DNA from: Opitutales bacterium
GTDB lineage: Bacteria > Verrucomicrobiota > Verrucomicrobiia > Opitutales > Oceanipulchritudinaceae
DNA: 51,355 nt
Reading direction: 5' to 3'
Assembly (NCBI GenBank): GCA_020831525.1
Contig: JAFIGH010000031.1
Location: 1 to 51,355, forward strand
Shown: positions 33,446 through 41,731 of the stretch, piece after piece
Numbering within the stretch: the stretch's first letter is position 1
Layout of the letters: the number at the start of each line of letters is the position of its first letter
The notes under the pieces: model-generated
The model's database searches: none
What the model saw: only the letters and a program-made list of their open reading frames with translations
What the model was told of the DNA's origin: nothing
Program-made: the position numbers and the translations under genes

Positions 33446-34509
33446 AAGACCGCGCCCAACTGCGCTTCGGCGGCGTGCGCGTGCCCCGCGGGCAGACCGC
33501 CGACATCCGCCTCAAGATTTCCGAGACCTACACCGGCGAGGATGTCATTCTCCCCATCCGCGTGGTCCGCGCAAAGAAGAGCGGCAAGGTCGGCTTCGTC
33601 TCCGCCGCCGTGCATGGCGACGAACTCAACGGCACCGGCATTATCCATGACTTTCTCTCCGACGGTCCGGGCGAATTGCTCTGCGGCACCCTCGTCCTCG
33701 TACCCGTTGTCAATGTCTTCGGCTTCGAGGGCAATGCCCGCTACATGCCCGACGGGCGCGACCTCAACCGCTCCTTCCCCGGCATCGCGGCGGGCAGCCT
33801 CGCTGCCCGCGTGGCGCACACCCTTATGCGCGAGATCGTGCTCAAGTGCGACTTCGGCATCGACCTGCACACCGCCGCCTTTCAGCGCACCAATTTTCCC
33901 AACGTCCGCGCCGACCTGCGCGACCCCGCCGTGCGCGAGCTGGCCCACGCCTTCGGCTGCGCGCTCGTCGTCGACGGGAAGGGCCCCGAAGGCTCGCTGC
34001 GCCGCGCGGCCTGCGCCGCCGCCGTGCCGACGATTATCCTCGAAGCCGGCGAACCCTACAAAATCGAGCCCTCTGTCCTCAAAATCGGCGCGGGCGGCCT
34101 GCGCAATGTTCTCCGTCACTTCGGCATGCTGCCGGGGCCGGTCGGCAAGCCGCCCTTCCTCGCCGACATCCGCAAGACCCTCTGGGTGCGCGCGGCGCAG
34201 GGCGGCATCCTCCGCTTCCATGTCGCTCCGGGCGATTTCGTCGGTGCCGAACAGCCGCTCGCGTCCATCCACAGCCTTCTCGGCGAACGCCGCGAGGCTA
34301 TTCTCTCTCCGCGTGACGGCATTATCCTCGGAATGACAACCATGCCCGGGGTGAAACCCGGCGAGCCGGTCTGCCACGTCGCCATTCCCTCCCGCAGTGT
34401 GGCCGCCCTCCGCCGCCAGATGGACCGTGCCAAAGAGGGCCTCCATCACCGCGCGCAGTCCGACCTCGCCACCAGCTTCTCTGTCAGCGACCACGCCGCC
34501 GAGACCTGA
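33442..34509 (+). CDS. Succinylglutamate desuccinylase/aspartoacylase-family zinc carboxypeptidase-like protein
   Basis: 355 residues from TTG 33442, which overlaps the rimK stop (TTGA). The M14-like zinc site is visible: AAVHGDELNG (His59, Glu62 region) and GIDLHTAAF (His143); the catalytic Glu lies in IILEAGEPY. C-terminal residues 230-340 form an all-beta barrel (ILRFHVAPGDFVG...). These enzymes cleave N-acylated or gamma-linked glutamate and aspartate. Beside a RimK ligase, removal of glutamate residues that RimK adds is the simplest hypothesis. Not the arginine-catabolic AstE, as no other ast gene is present. Confidence 0.8.
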   Translation: MKDRAQLRFGGVRVPRGQTADIRLKISETYTGEDVILPIRVVRAKKSGKVGFVSAAVHGDELNGTGIIHDFLSDGPGELLCGTLVLVPVVNVFGFEGNARYMPDGRDLNRSFPGIAAGSLAARVAHTLMREIVLKCDFGIDLHTAAFQRTNFPNVRADLRDPAVRELAHAFGCALVVDGKGPEGSLRRAACAAAVPTIILEAGEPYKIEPSVLKIGAGGLRNVLRHFGMLPGPVGKPPFLADIRKTLWVRAAQGGILRFHVAPGDFVGAEQPLASIHSLLGERREAILSPRDGIILGMTTMPGVKPGEPVCHVAIPSRSVAALRRQMDRAKEGLHHRAQSDLATSFSVSDHAAET

Positions 34510-34566
34510 GCCCGTTGGTGCCCGGAAGGACTTCCGGCAATCCCCGCCTCAAGGCCGCGGCCGCCA

Positions 34567-34650
34567 CGTCAACTAATTTTTCTTCGAGAAATTACTTTGT
34601 CAATGAATTTTATTCCGAGATAAATAATTCACGTCAAATTAATTATCTCG
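34567..34650. repeat. AT-rich tandem repeat with 14-bp inverted repeat (locus A)
   Basis: Three GTCAA cores at 34568, 34599 and 34633 (spacing 31 and 34 bp). The last unit carries a 14-bp inverted repeat (34616-34629 / 34637-34650, 13 of 14 matched). Bases 34567-34589 match 41649-41671 in reverse complement at 22 of 23 positions. It lies between two convergent genes, so it is not a promoter of either. The inverted repeat could fold as a hairpin but is AT-rich and lacks a terminator T-run pattern. Confidence 0.7.
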
Positions 34651-34760
34651 TCGACAGAAATACGGATGCCTTTCCGCTGCTACGAACGACGTGTGGCTTT
34701 CGCATTCGAAGCGCGGGATGGTCCGCGGGGGAGGGGGCGCTTCCGGGCGCGGCTACGCGG

Positions 34761-35633
34761 CTACGTGGCGTCGACGACGGATCCGTTGCCGATGCGGTCG
34801 AGGCTTTCGCGGATGCGGTCCATGTAGGGATTGGGACCGTCGGGCCAAGGCCGGGCGAGGTAGCGGTAGACGCCGCCGCAGGCGTCATCAAGTTTGTGGC
34901 GCACATGGTGCGTCCAGAAGGCGGGCGTTTTGGTGATGAGGTCGTTGACGCTGCGGAAAAGCCTGTGCTCCGGGGGAATGCCGCGGAACTCGTCGGACTC
35001 CTCGATTTCCAGGAAAAGTTCGGGCAGCTTTTCGATGTAGGCCGGGTCGCTCATCTGGCCGAGGTAGTCGGCGGTGCAGACCATCTGTCCGATGAGTCTC
35101 TCGGCGCGGTCGGCGAATGGGATGGCGCCGAGGTCGGCGTCGACGCCGGTGCAGCAGATGATACAGCGCACGGCACGGATGTCTTCGCGCGTCCAGCCCG
35201 CGCGGGCGAGCCACCGCTCTGCCATTTCGCAGCTGCGCCGCTCGTGGATATCGGCGTACTTCGCGCCCGTTCCGACGACGTCCATCTCGCGCTTGAGGAA
35301 GCCGGTATCGTGCATCAGGATGGCGACGAGGCCCTTGCGGAAGTGGCTGAACCCGAGGGCGGGGTCGTCGCGCGCGCCTGTGTATCCCTCGAAGAGGCGT
35401 GCCCAACAGACGGTGGCGCGCATCGTGTGCTCGAGGTTGTGGTAGCTGGTGTCCGCTGCTTGAAAGCCGGCTTTCCGGCCCTGGAAGAGGTCTTCGGTGT
35501 GCCGAAAGACCTGGCGGATCGATTGTTCGTTCACGCGTGCGAATAGGCGTGATGTCAGTTCCACGACAAGGTCGGCGACATCATCGGGGTCGAAGATGTC
35601 GAGGTCGTACGGCGGTTCGTCGCGGGCACTCAT
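34761..35633 (-). CDS. HD-domain protein with phosphodiesterase-like metal motif
   Basis: 290 residues from the ATG at 35633. An HD superfamily core: DTSYHNLEHTMRATVC (first His pair), then LVAILMHDTGFL (HD), IHERRSCEMAERWL, and VCTADYLGQMSDPAYIEKL. YHNxxH followed by HD is the arrangement of cyclic-nucleotide phosphodiesterases, but I cannot name a substrate; plain HD hydrolases look the same. Cytosolic, no sensor domain. Divergent from coaE (268 bp), convergent with the AstE-like gene. Confidence 0.75.
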   Translation of the reverse strand: MSARDEPPYDLDIFDPDDVADLVVELTSRLFARVNEQSIRQVFRHTEDLFQGRKAGFQAADTSYHNLEHTMRATVCWARLFEGYTGARDDPALGFSHFRKGLVAILMHDTGFLKREMDVVGTGAKYADIHERRSCEMAERWLARAGWTREDIRAVRCIICCTGVDADLGAIPFADRAERLIGQMVCTADYLGQMSDPAYIEKLPELFLEIEESDEFRGIPPEHRLFRSVNDLITKTPAFWTHHVRHKLDDACGGVYRYLARPWPDGPNPYMDRIRESLDRIGNGSVVDAT

Positions 35634-35901
35634 TCTCGGATTGGGTTGGATGTATGGACGAAAGCTGGTTTTCGATACTTGCAGACCAATCCACGGGCCT
35701 CCTGTCCGCAATTCGTTTGTTTCTGAACATGAGTGCTTTACCGGAACTTTACGCGATTCGGAGAGTCTTCAAACTTCCTTTACCGGGAGGGCCGTGGTTT
35801 CCTTTTGGGACCCGTTCTACGGGGGGACCGTCGGGGTCGTTCTCTTTGGCCGCAAAATTGGCTCGCGGTCGGCGCGCCGCCGTTCCGTTCTGTAAAGGGA
35901 G

Positions 35902-36510
35902 ATGAGCAAAGCGGAACAAAGCACGAAGCGCCTGCGCATTGGCCTCACGGGCGGCATCGGCTGCGGCAAGAGCACCGCCTTGGAATACTTCCGCGGGTTC
36001 GGAGCACGGACCTTCGACGCCGATGTCGCCGTGCGCGGGTTGCTCGAAAACGATACGGAGACACAGTCCTCCGTGCGGTCCGCCTTCGGGGAAAGAGCCT
36101 TCAATGCGGAAGGAAGGGTTGACAGAGCCGCGTTGGGCAAGATTGTCTTCGGTTGTTCTCAGGCTCTCGCAACTCTTGAGTCGATCCTTCACCCGAGGGT
36201 CCGCAAGGCATGGCAGGCCCTCCTTCGCTCGGAACACGCGCTTGTGGTTGTGGAGATCCCCCTTTTATTTGAAAACAATTTGCAATCAGAGTTTGATTTT
36301 ACAATTTGCCTGTCGGTGTGCCGCGAGATCCAGACCCATCGTTTACGCGGGCGCGGACTCAGCCTCTCTCAGATAGACCTTCGCCGTGCGCGTCAGTGGT
36401 CTCTCGGGGACAAAGTACGGCACGCCGATGTGGTCTTCGTGAACGAGGGCAACCGCGACCATCTGGGCGACCAGGTGCGCGAACTCCTCCGCCGCCGCAA
36501 GATCCTTTAA
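35902..36510 (+). CDS. coaE: Dephospho-CoA kinase
   Basis: 202 residues; the last step of coenzyme A synthesis. The P-loop GLTGGIGCGKST (14-25), DADVAVRGLL, the HPRVRKAW segment and EIPLLFENN are all family hallmarks. AGGGAG lies just ahead of the start. Upstream is a 268-bp region shared with the divergent HD gene; rho begins 88 bp downstream on the same strand and the two may share a transcript. Confidence 0.93.
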   Translation: MSKAEQSTKRLRIGLTGGIGCGKSTALEYFRGFGARTFDADVAVRGLLENDTETQSSVRSAFGERAFNAEGRVDRAALGKIVFGCSQALATLESILHPRVRKAWQALLRSEHALVVVEIPLLFENNLQSEFDFTICLSVCREIQTHRLRGRGLSLSQIDLRRARQWSLGDKVRHADVVFVNEGNRDHLGDQVRELLRRRKIL

Positions 36511-36598
36511 CCTGCCAATCCTTATCCGTTGATGATAACCCGTCTCCGCCCGCTCTTCCGGTGGTCCGGCACGGGTCTCCGCCCAACCCTTTCCCAAG

Positions 36599-39016
36599 AT
36601 GGAATCCAACCAGACAGACTTCCCCTTTGACCCGCAGGAGGACGAAAAGACCTCCCGTGTGGCGCGCAAACGGGCCGCCTCCAAGACCGCCGCCCGCAAG
36701 TCGGCGGCGAAAAAAACGGCTCGCAAAGCTGCCGCGAAGAAGACGGCCCGCCGCCGCGGCAAACCGGCTGCCGGAGAAACCGCGCCCGCCGCCGGGGAGG
36801 CACCCGCTTCCGCCCCGGAGAAGTCGGAAAACGAGCCGTCCATTCGGGAGGAAACCGGGCGCACGGGAGGCCGTCGGCCTGTGAAGGCGCCCGCCGTGAA
36901 GGCGCCTTCTTTGCGGCGCGGCGACGATGCGGAAGTCCCCGCGCGGTTTTCCACCGACGACGACTCTCCGGAGACCATGCTCCGCTACGACGAGAAGCGC
37001 GGTGCCTCCGAACACACCGAAAACGCGCCGGATCTCTCGGATGAAGTCAGCGGCTCTGCCTCTTCCGGCGATGAGGAGTCCGCCGGTTCCGGACGGCGAG
37101 GGGACGGCGACCGCTCCGGCGGCGGCAAAGGCGAGGGGGACGGCCCCCGCCGCCGCGAAGACGGCGGCGGACAGGATTCGCGCGGTGGCGGCAAGGGCGG
37201 CCCGCAGGGGACTTTCGGTCCGCGGGACCGGGGTGACCGGCGCGACCGGGACGACCGCTTCAACCGCAAGTTCCAGGGCGGCGGCGGCAAATTCGGCAAG
37301 GGCGGCGGCCCCGGCGACAACAAACCGCCCTTCCAGAAAAAGGGCAAAAAGGGCGGCTTCCAGCAAAGCGGCGGATTTCAGCAGGGCGGTGGCCCCCGCG
37401 GCGGCCCGCCCCCGCGCAAAGTCCAGAAGCAGAAAGGGCAGGGCAAGGCCCGCGGCGGATTCTTCGGTGCCGAAGACACGTTTGTGAACGAGGTCGGGGG
37501 ACTGCCCGCGCTCAAGGTCTTCCGCGAAGCGGACAAGATGGAGACGTTCGCCGGAGAGTGTGTCGGCGGAGAGGGCGGTCCGGTTGACCTCAACGCGCTC
37601 CTCACCATGCCGATTCCCGAGCTGGTTGACCTCGCCCGCGACGAGTTCGACATAAGCCTCGACCAAGCCCCTGTGCGGGAAATCCTCATTGAGCGTGTGC
37701 TCGACGCCGCCTACGCGGCCCGCCGCGAAGTACGCGCCAGCGGCATCGTGGAGACGACCGAGCCGGGCTACGGGCTCATCGTTTACACTGCCGACAGCTA
37801 CCGTGTGAAGCCGCTCAATGCCTTCATCCCGAAGCAGCTCATGAAGCGCTTCAGTATCAAGCGCGGCACCTTGATCGAGGCGCGCATCCACCCGCGCCGC
37901 AAGCCCCTCCCCGACGACGCTCTCGAACAGCTCAAGGGTGCGCCCGGCGGCGGAACGGAGAGTGCTGACATCGACGGTATCCCCGAACAGGTCGAGAATG
38001 AAATCGCCGCCGAGGCCCTCGCCGCGCTCTTCCCCGAGACCGAGTACGTCCAGGACATTGACGCCGAGGAAGAGACCGCTCCGTACGTGGTGAAAATTCA
38101 CACGCTCATGGACAAGGATCCTGGGAGGAACCTCGAAGTGACCAACTTTGTGGATCTCGTGCCTTACTATCCCACCGAGCGCATCATCATGGAGTCGGAT
38201 CCCAAGGCGAAGTGGGACAATATCTCCATGCGTATTGTCGATTTGCTCACGCCCGTCGGCCTCGGCCAGCGCGGACTCATTGTCGCCCCGCCGCGCACGG
38301 GCAAGACCGTCCTCCAGCAGGCCATCGCCAATGCCGTCGCGGCCAATTCGCCCAAAGCGCACCTCATCATCCTCCTCATCGACGAGCGTCCCGAGGAGGT
38401 GACGGACTTCCGCCGCCAGATCCAGACGGGCGAGGTCATCGCCTCCACCTTTGACGAGTCGCCGGAAAACCACGTGCATTGCGCCGAGATGGTTATCGAA
38501 AAGGCGCGCCGCATGGTTGAGGACGGGCGCGATGTAATCATCCTGCTCGACTCCATCACGCGTCTCGCGCGCGCCTACAACGCTCTTGCCTCCAGCAGCG
38601 GCAAGATTCTCTCCGGCGGCGTCGAGGCCACCGCCCTGCAAAAGCCCAAACGCTTCTTCGGCAGTGCGCGCAACATCGAGGACGGCGGCGGTTCGCTCAC
38701 CATCCTCGGCACCGCCCTCGTCGAAACCGGCAGTCGCATGGACGAGGTCATCTTCGAGGAGTTCAAAGGCACCGGCAACATGGAACTGCACCTCGACCGT
38801 GCCCTCTCTGACAAGCGCGTCTTCCCTGCCATCGACATGAACAAGAGCGGCACGCGCAAAGAGGAACTCCTCTACCACCCGGACGAGATGCAAAAGGTCT
38901 ACGGCCTGCGCCGCGCCATGAAGGGCGTGCCGCCGACCGATGCCATGGAGATGCTCATCACCCGTGTGAAAAAGACCCAGACGAACATCCAGTTCCTCAT
39001 GGGAATCAACGCTTGA
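36599..39016 (+). CDS. rho: Transcription termination factor Rho with very long disordered N-terminus
   Basis: 805 residues against about 420 in E. coli. Residues ~15-60 are histone H1-like ([20 protein letters not shown]). Residues ~60-190 are acidic and Ser/Gly-rich, and ~190-290 are RGG/GQ-type low complexity ([40 protein letters not shown]). The Rho_N and cold-shock part begins near residue 335 ([35 protein letters not shown]). The ATPase has Walker [13 protein letters not shown] (about 563), Walker B region [16 protein letters not shown] and the conserved [15 protein letters not shown] working Rho with an insert-rich head, as in some Bacteroidota and Actinobacteria; the head probably adds RNA binding or condensation. 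Confidence 0.95.
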   Translation: MESNQTDFPFDPQEDEKTSRVARKRAASKTAARKSAAKKTARKAAAKKTARRRGKPAAGETAPAAGEAPASAPEKSENEPSIREETGRTGGRRPVKAPAVKAPSLRRGDDAEVPARFSTDDDSPETMLRYDEKRGASEHTENAPDLSDEVSGSASSGDEESAGSGRRGDGDRSGGGKGEGDGPRRREDGGGQDSRGGGKGGPQGTFGPRDRGDRRDRDDRFNRKFQGGGGKFGKGGGPGDNKPPFQKKGKKGGFQQSGGFQQGGGPRGGPPPRKVQKQKGQGKARGGFFGAEDTFVNEVGGLPALKVFREADKMETFAGECVGGEGGPVDLNALLTMPIPELVDLARDEFDISLDQAPVREILIERVLDAAYAARREVRASGIVETTEPGYGLIVYTADSYRVKPLNAFIPKQLMKRFSIKRGTLIEARIHPRRKPLPDDALEQLKGAPGGGTESADIDGIPEQVENEIAAEALAALFPETEYVQDIDAEEETAPYVVKIHTLMDKDPGRNLEVTNFVDLVPYYPTERIIMESDPKAKWDNISMRIVDLLTPVGLGQRGLIVAPPRTGKTVLQQAIANAVAANSPKAHLIILLIDERPEEVTDFRRQIQTGEVIASTFDESPENHVHCAEMVIEKARRMVEDGRDVIILLDSITRLARAYNALASSSGKILSGGVEATALQKPKRFFGSARNIEDGGGSLTILGTALVETGSRMDEVIFEEFKGTGNMELHLDRALSDKRVFPAIDMNKSGTRKEELLYHPDEMQKVYGLRRAMKGVPPTDAMEMLITRVKKTQTNIQFLMGINA

Positions 39017-39131
39017 TGGCGCGCCAACCCTCGTCCTTCGTTGCGTCCTTCCCGGATTGCCGTATGGTGGCGGTTCGTGTGATGCCAATGAAACTGTTGC
39101 CCCCGACACCGTCCCAACCGAAGTCCTTGCC

Positions 39132-41045
39132 ATGACCGTTGCCATGCAGACCTGGTCGGCGGAGAAATCCGCCGAAATCTACGCCCTCGACCTCTGGGGC
39201 CGCGACTTTTTCGACATCAACCAAGAGGGCGAGGTCCGCGCCCTCCTGCGCGACGGCGACGAAAGGTGTGCCGTAAGCATGATGGAGATCATTCGCGGAC
39301 TGCGCGAGCGCGGCTTCGAGTTGCCTGTGCTCCTGCGCTTTCCCGACTTCCTCGAAGCCCGCATCGCGCAGATCAACGAGACCTTCCTCTCCGCCATCCG
39401 CGAGGTCGGCTACAAGGGCGGTTACCGCGGCGTCTATCCTATCAAGGTCAACCAGCAGGACCAGGTGATCGAGGCTGTCACGCGGTTCGGGCGAAAATAC
39501 CACTACGGTCTCGAAGCCGGGAGCAAGGCTGAGTTGGTCGCCGCCCTCGGCTACATGCACGACCCCGAGGCCCACATAATCTGCAACGGCTACAAAGACG
39601 AGGAATTCATCGACCTCGCCCTCTACGCCAACAAACTCGGCATCCAAGCCGTTCTCGTCGTCGAAATGCCGGAGGAGTTGCCTCTTATCCTCGAGCGTTC
39701 AGAGGCTCTCGGCATTGAGCCGATTATCGGCGTGCGAATCAAACTCTCCGCCGAAAGCTCCGGCCACTGGAATGATTCCGGCGGCGAGCGAAGCGTCTTC
39801 GGCCTCTCGATGTCCCAACTCGTCGCCGTCGTCGACCGCCTCAAGGAAGCCGGCCGCCTCGACACACTCAAACTCCTCCACTACCACCAAGGCTCGCAGA
39901 TCCCCAACATCCGCAGCATCCGCGAGGCCGCCGCCGAGGCCTCGCGCGTCTACGTCAACCTCGTCAAAGAGGGCGCGCCCATGGGTATCCTCGACATCGG
40001 GGGCGGGCTCGGCGTCGACTACGACGGTTCCAAGACCAACTTCCAGGCGTCCTGCAACTACAGCATCAGCGAATATTGCGTGGACGTTATCGAAACGATC
40101 AAAGGTGTCCTCGACCAGGCCGAGATCGAGCATCCGACCATCGTCAACGAGTCCGGCCGCGCCATCGTCGCACACTGCTCCGTGCTTCTTTTCAACGTCT
40201 TTGAGGTCACCAAGTTCATTCCGCAGGACGCTCCCGAGCCGCTCGAAGCGGAGGCGCCGGAGATGCTCCGCTACCTCTACCACGTCTACAAGACCCTCTC
40301 GCCGAAGAACATCCAGGAGGCCTACAATGACGCCGTTTATTACAGACAGGAATTGAGAAATCAATTCCAGCATGGCGCGGTCACCCTTCGTGAGCGCGCC
40401 CGCGGCGACCACATCTTCTGGAATATCGTCGCGCGTATTGCCGTCGAGGCACGCAAGATGGGCCGCTTCTGCCCGCCTGACCTCGCCGACATCGAGGCCT
40501 CCCTTGTCGATATCTACCACGTTAATTTCAGCGTCTTCCAGTCCCTTCCCGACGCGTGGGCCATCGATCAGCTCTTTCCCATCATGCCCATCCACCGCCT
40601 CGCCGAAGAGCCCCGCCAGAGCGGGATCATGGCAGATATCACCTGCGACTGCGACGGCAAGATGGACCGCTTCATCGATTTCCACGGCGTCAAGCGCGCC
40701 CTGCCCCTGCACGACTTGCGTGAGAACGAGGACTACGTGCTCGGTGCTTTCCTTGTCGGTGCCTACCAGGAGACCCTCGGCGATCTCCACAACCTCCTCG
40801 GCGACACCAATGTCGCCAGCATCCGCGTCGAAGACGGTGAACTCTTCTTCGAACGCGAGATCCACGGCGATTCCATCGAAGACGTCCTTTCCATCGTCGA
40901 ATACGATCCCAAGCAACTCGCCGAAAGCTTCCGCAACCTCGCCGAGCGCGCCGTGCGCCAGAAACGCATTTCTCCCAACGAACGCCGCCAGATCATGCGC
41001 GCCTACCACGACGGCCTCCGGTCCTACACCTACTTCCGCACGTAG
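39132..41045 (+). CDS. speA: Biosynthetic arginine decarboxylase
   Basis: 637 residues from the ATG at 39132 (39144 is also possible). PLP lysine in GVYPIKVNQQ (about 103). ADC-type signature GLEAGSKAELVAAL, HYHQGSQIPNI, LDIGGGLGVDYDGS and the substrate-side NFSVFQSLPDAWAIDQLFPIMPIHRL. DCDGKMDRFI is the second half-site. Makes agmatine for putrescine and spermidine. No speB-type agmatinase is in view. The stop (41043-41045) abuts the broken protease gene that runs towards it. Confidence 0.95.
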   Translation: MTVAMQTWSAEKSAEIYALDLWGRDFFDINQEGEVRALLRDGDERCAVSMMEIIRGLRERGFELPVLLRFPDFLEARIAQINETFLSAIREVGYKGGYRGVYPIKVNQQDQVIEAVTRFGRKYHYGLEAGSKAELVAALGYMHDPEAHIICNGYKDEEFIDLALYANKLGIQAVLVVEMPEELPLILERSEALGIEPIIGVRIKLSAESSGHWNDSGGERSVFGLSMSQLVAVVDRLKEAGRLDTLKLLHYHQGSQIPNIRSIREAAAEASRVYVNLVKEGAPMGILDIGGGLGVDYDGSKTNFQASCNYSISEYCVDVIETIKGVLDQAEIEHPTIVNESGRAIVAHCSVLLFNVFEVTKFIPQDAPEPLEAEAPEMLRYLYHVYKTLSPKNIQEAYNDAVYYRQELRNQFQHGAVTLRERARGDHIFWNIVARIAVEARKMGRFCPPDLADIEASLVDIYHVNFSVFQSLPDAWAIDQLFPIMPIHRLAEEPRQSGIMADITCDCDGKMDRFIDFHGVKRALPLHDLRENEDYVLGAFLVGAYQETLGDLHNLLGDTNVASIRVEDGELFFEREIHGDSIEDVLSIVEYDPKQLAESFRNLAERAVRQKRISPNERRQIMRAYHDGLRSYTYFRT

Positions 41046-41497
41046 CTACCGCCACAGCGGCCGGTCGGCGTCGGGACGGAGGGAGTCGAGCATGAGCAGC
41101 TCGCCGACGGTCTCGGGCGTAATAATGCCGGCGAACGACCCGTCGCCGCCGAGCACCGCAACGACCTTCCCTTCGGCCTCCTGCATTTTGCCACCGCGAT
41201 GACTAGCTCCGCCGAAGGGCGCCCGGGCATACGCTGCAGGCGCGCAAGCCCCCCGATGGGCAGCAGTGTGATGTCCGGCGTTCGGATGTCGTAGCGCCGC
41301 GCCGCGAGCGCATGCCCCAGTTCGTGGAGGAGGACGCACCCGAAGAGCGCGAGGATGAAGGCCACCGCATTGACCGCCGCCACCGGCCCGCCGACGGCGT
41401 GGAAGGTAATGCCGAGAAACGCAAGGTGGATGTAGAACGTGTAGTGAACCCGCAGTTCAATGCCCGCGATCCGCCAGATGGCATGGGACCATTCCAT
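41046..41497 (-). pseudogene. Site-2 protease (M50)-CBS gene with internal deletion and frameshift
   Basis: From ATG 41497 the frame encodes the start of an M50 zinc metalloprotease: SHAIWRIAGIELRVHYTFYI, a membrane helix, then LLHELGHALAARRYDI (metal-binding HELGH) and ITLLPIGGLARLQRMPG. At about 41190 the sequence jumps from ...AELVIAVA to another frame that continues as GKMQEAEGKVVAVLGGDGSFAGIITPETVGELLM, the C-terminal end of a CBS domain. Two-thirds of a normal protein (about 350 residues) is missing, including the second membrane block and LDG metal ligand. The simplest account is an internal deletion that also shifted the frame. Confidence 0.75.
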
Positions 41498-41638
41498 GCG
41501 TCGCACTCTATGAGCTCCGCCCCATTTGCCAAGCCTCCAACCCCGGCAAACCCCATCCAAATATCCAACCCACAGTTAAAATCACTCGACAAAATTTATC
41601 GCAGAGATATTAGCATTTTCTGTCCCGTAGTTAAATCG

Positions 41639-41671
41639 TTGGCAACTATCTCGAAGAAAAATTACTTGACG
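41639..41671. repeat. AT-rich GTCAA/TTGAC repeat (locus B)
   Basis: TTGGC (41639-41643) and TTGAC (41666-41670) enclose TATCTCGAAGAAAAATTAC. Bases 41649-41671 are the reverse complement of 34567-34589 except at one position. The AT-rich segment extends back to about 41587, where GACAAAAT and ATTTTCTGTC form a looser inverted repeat. It lies in the 234-bp gap between the symporter and the broken protease gene. Confidence 0.7.
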
Positions 41672-41731
41672 ACCGGATGTCATTCGCTGCGGGCGACATG
41701 CTTGGCCGTGCGCTCTTTGGGCGCGGAGTGA

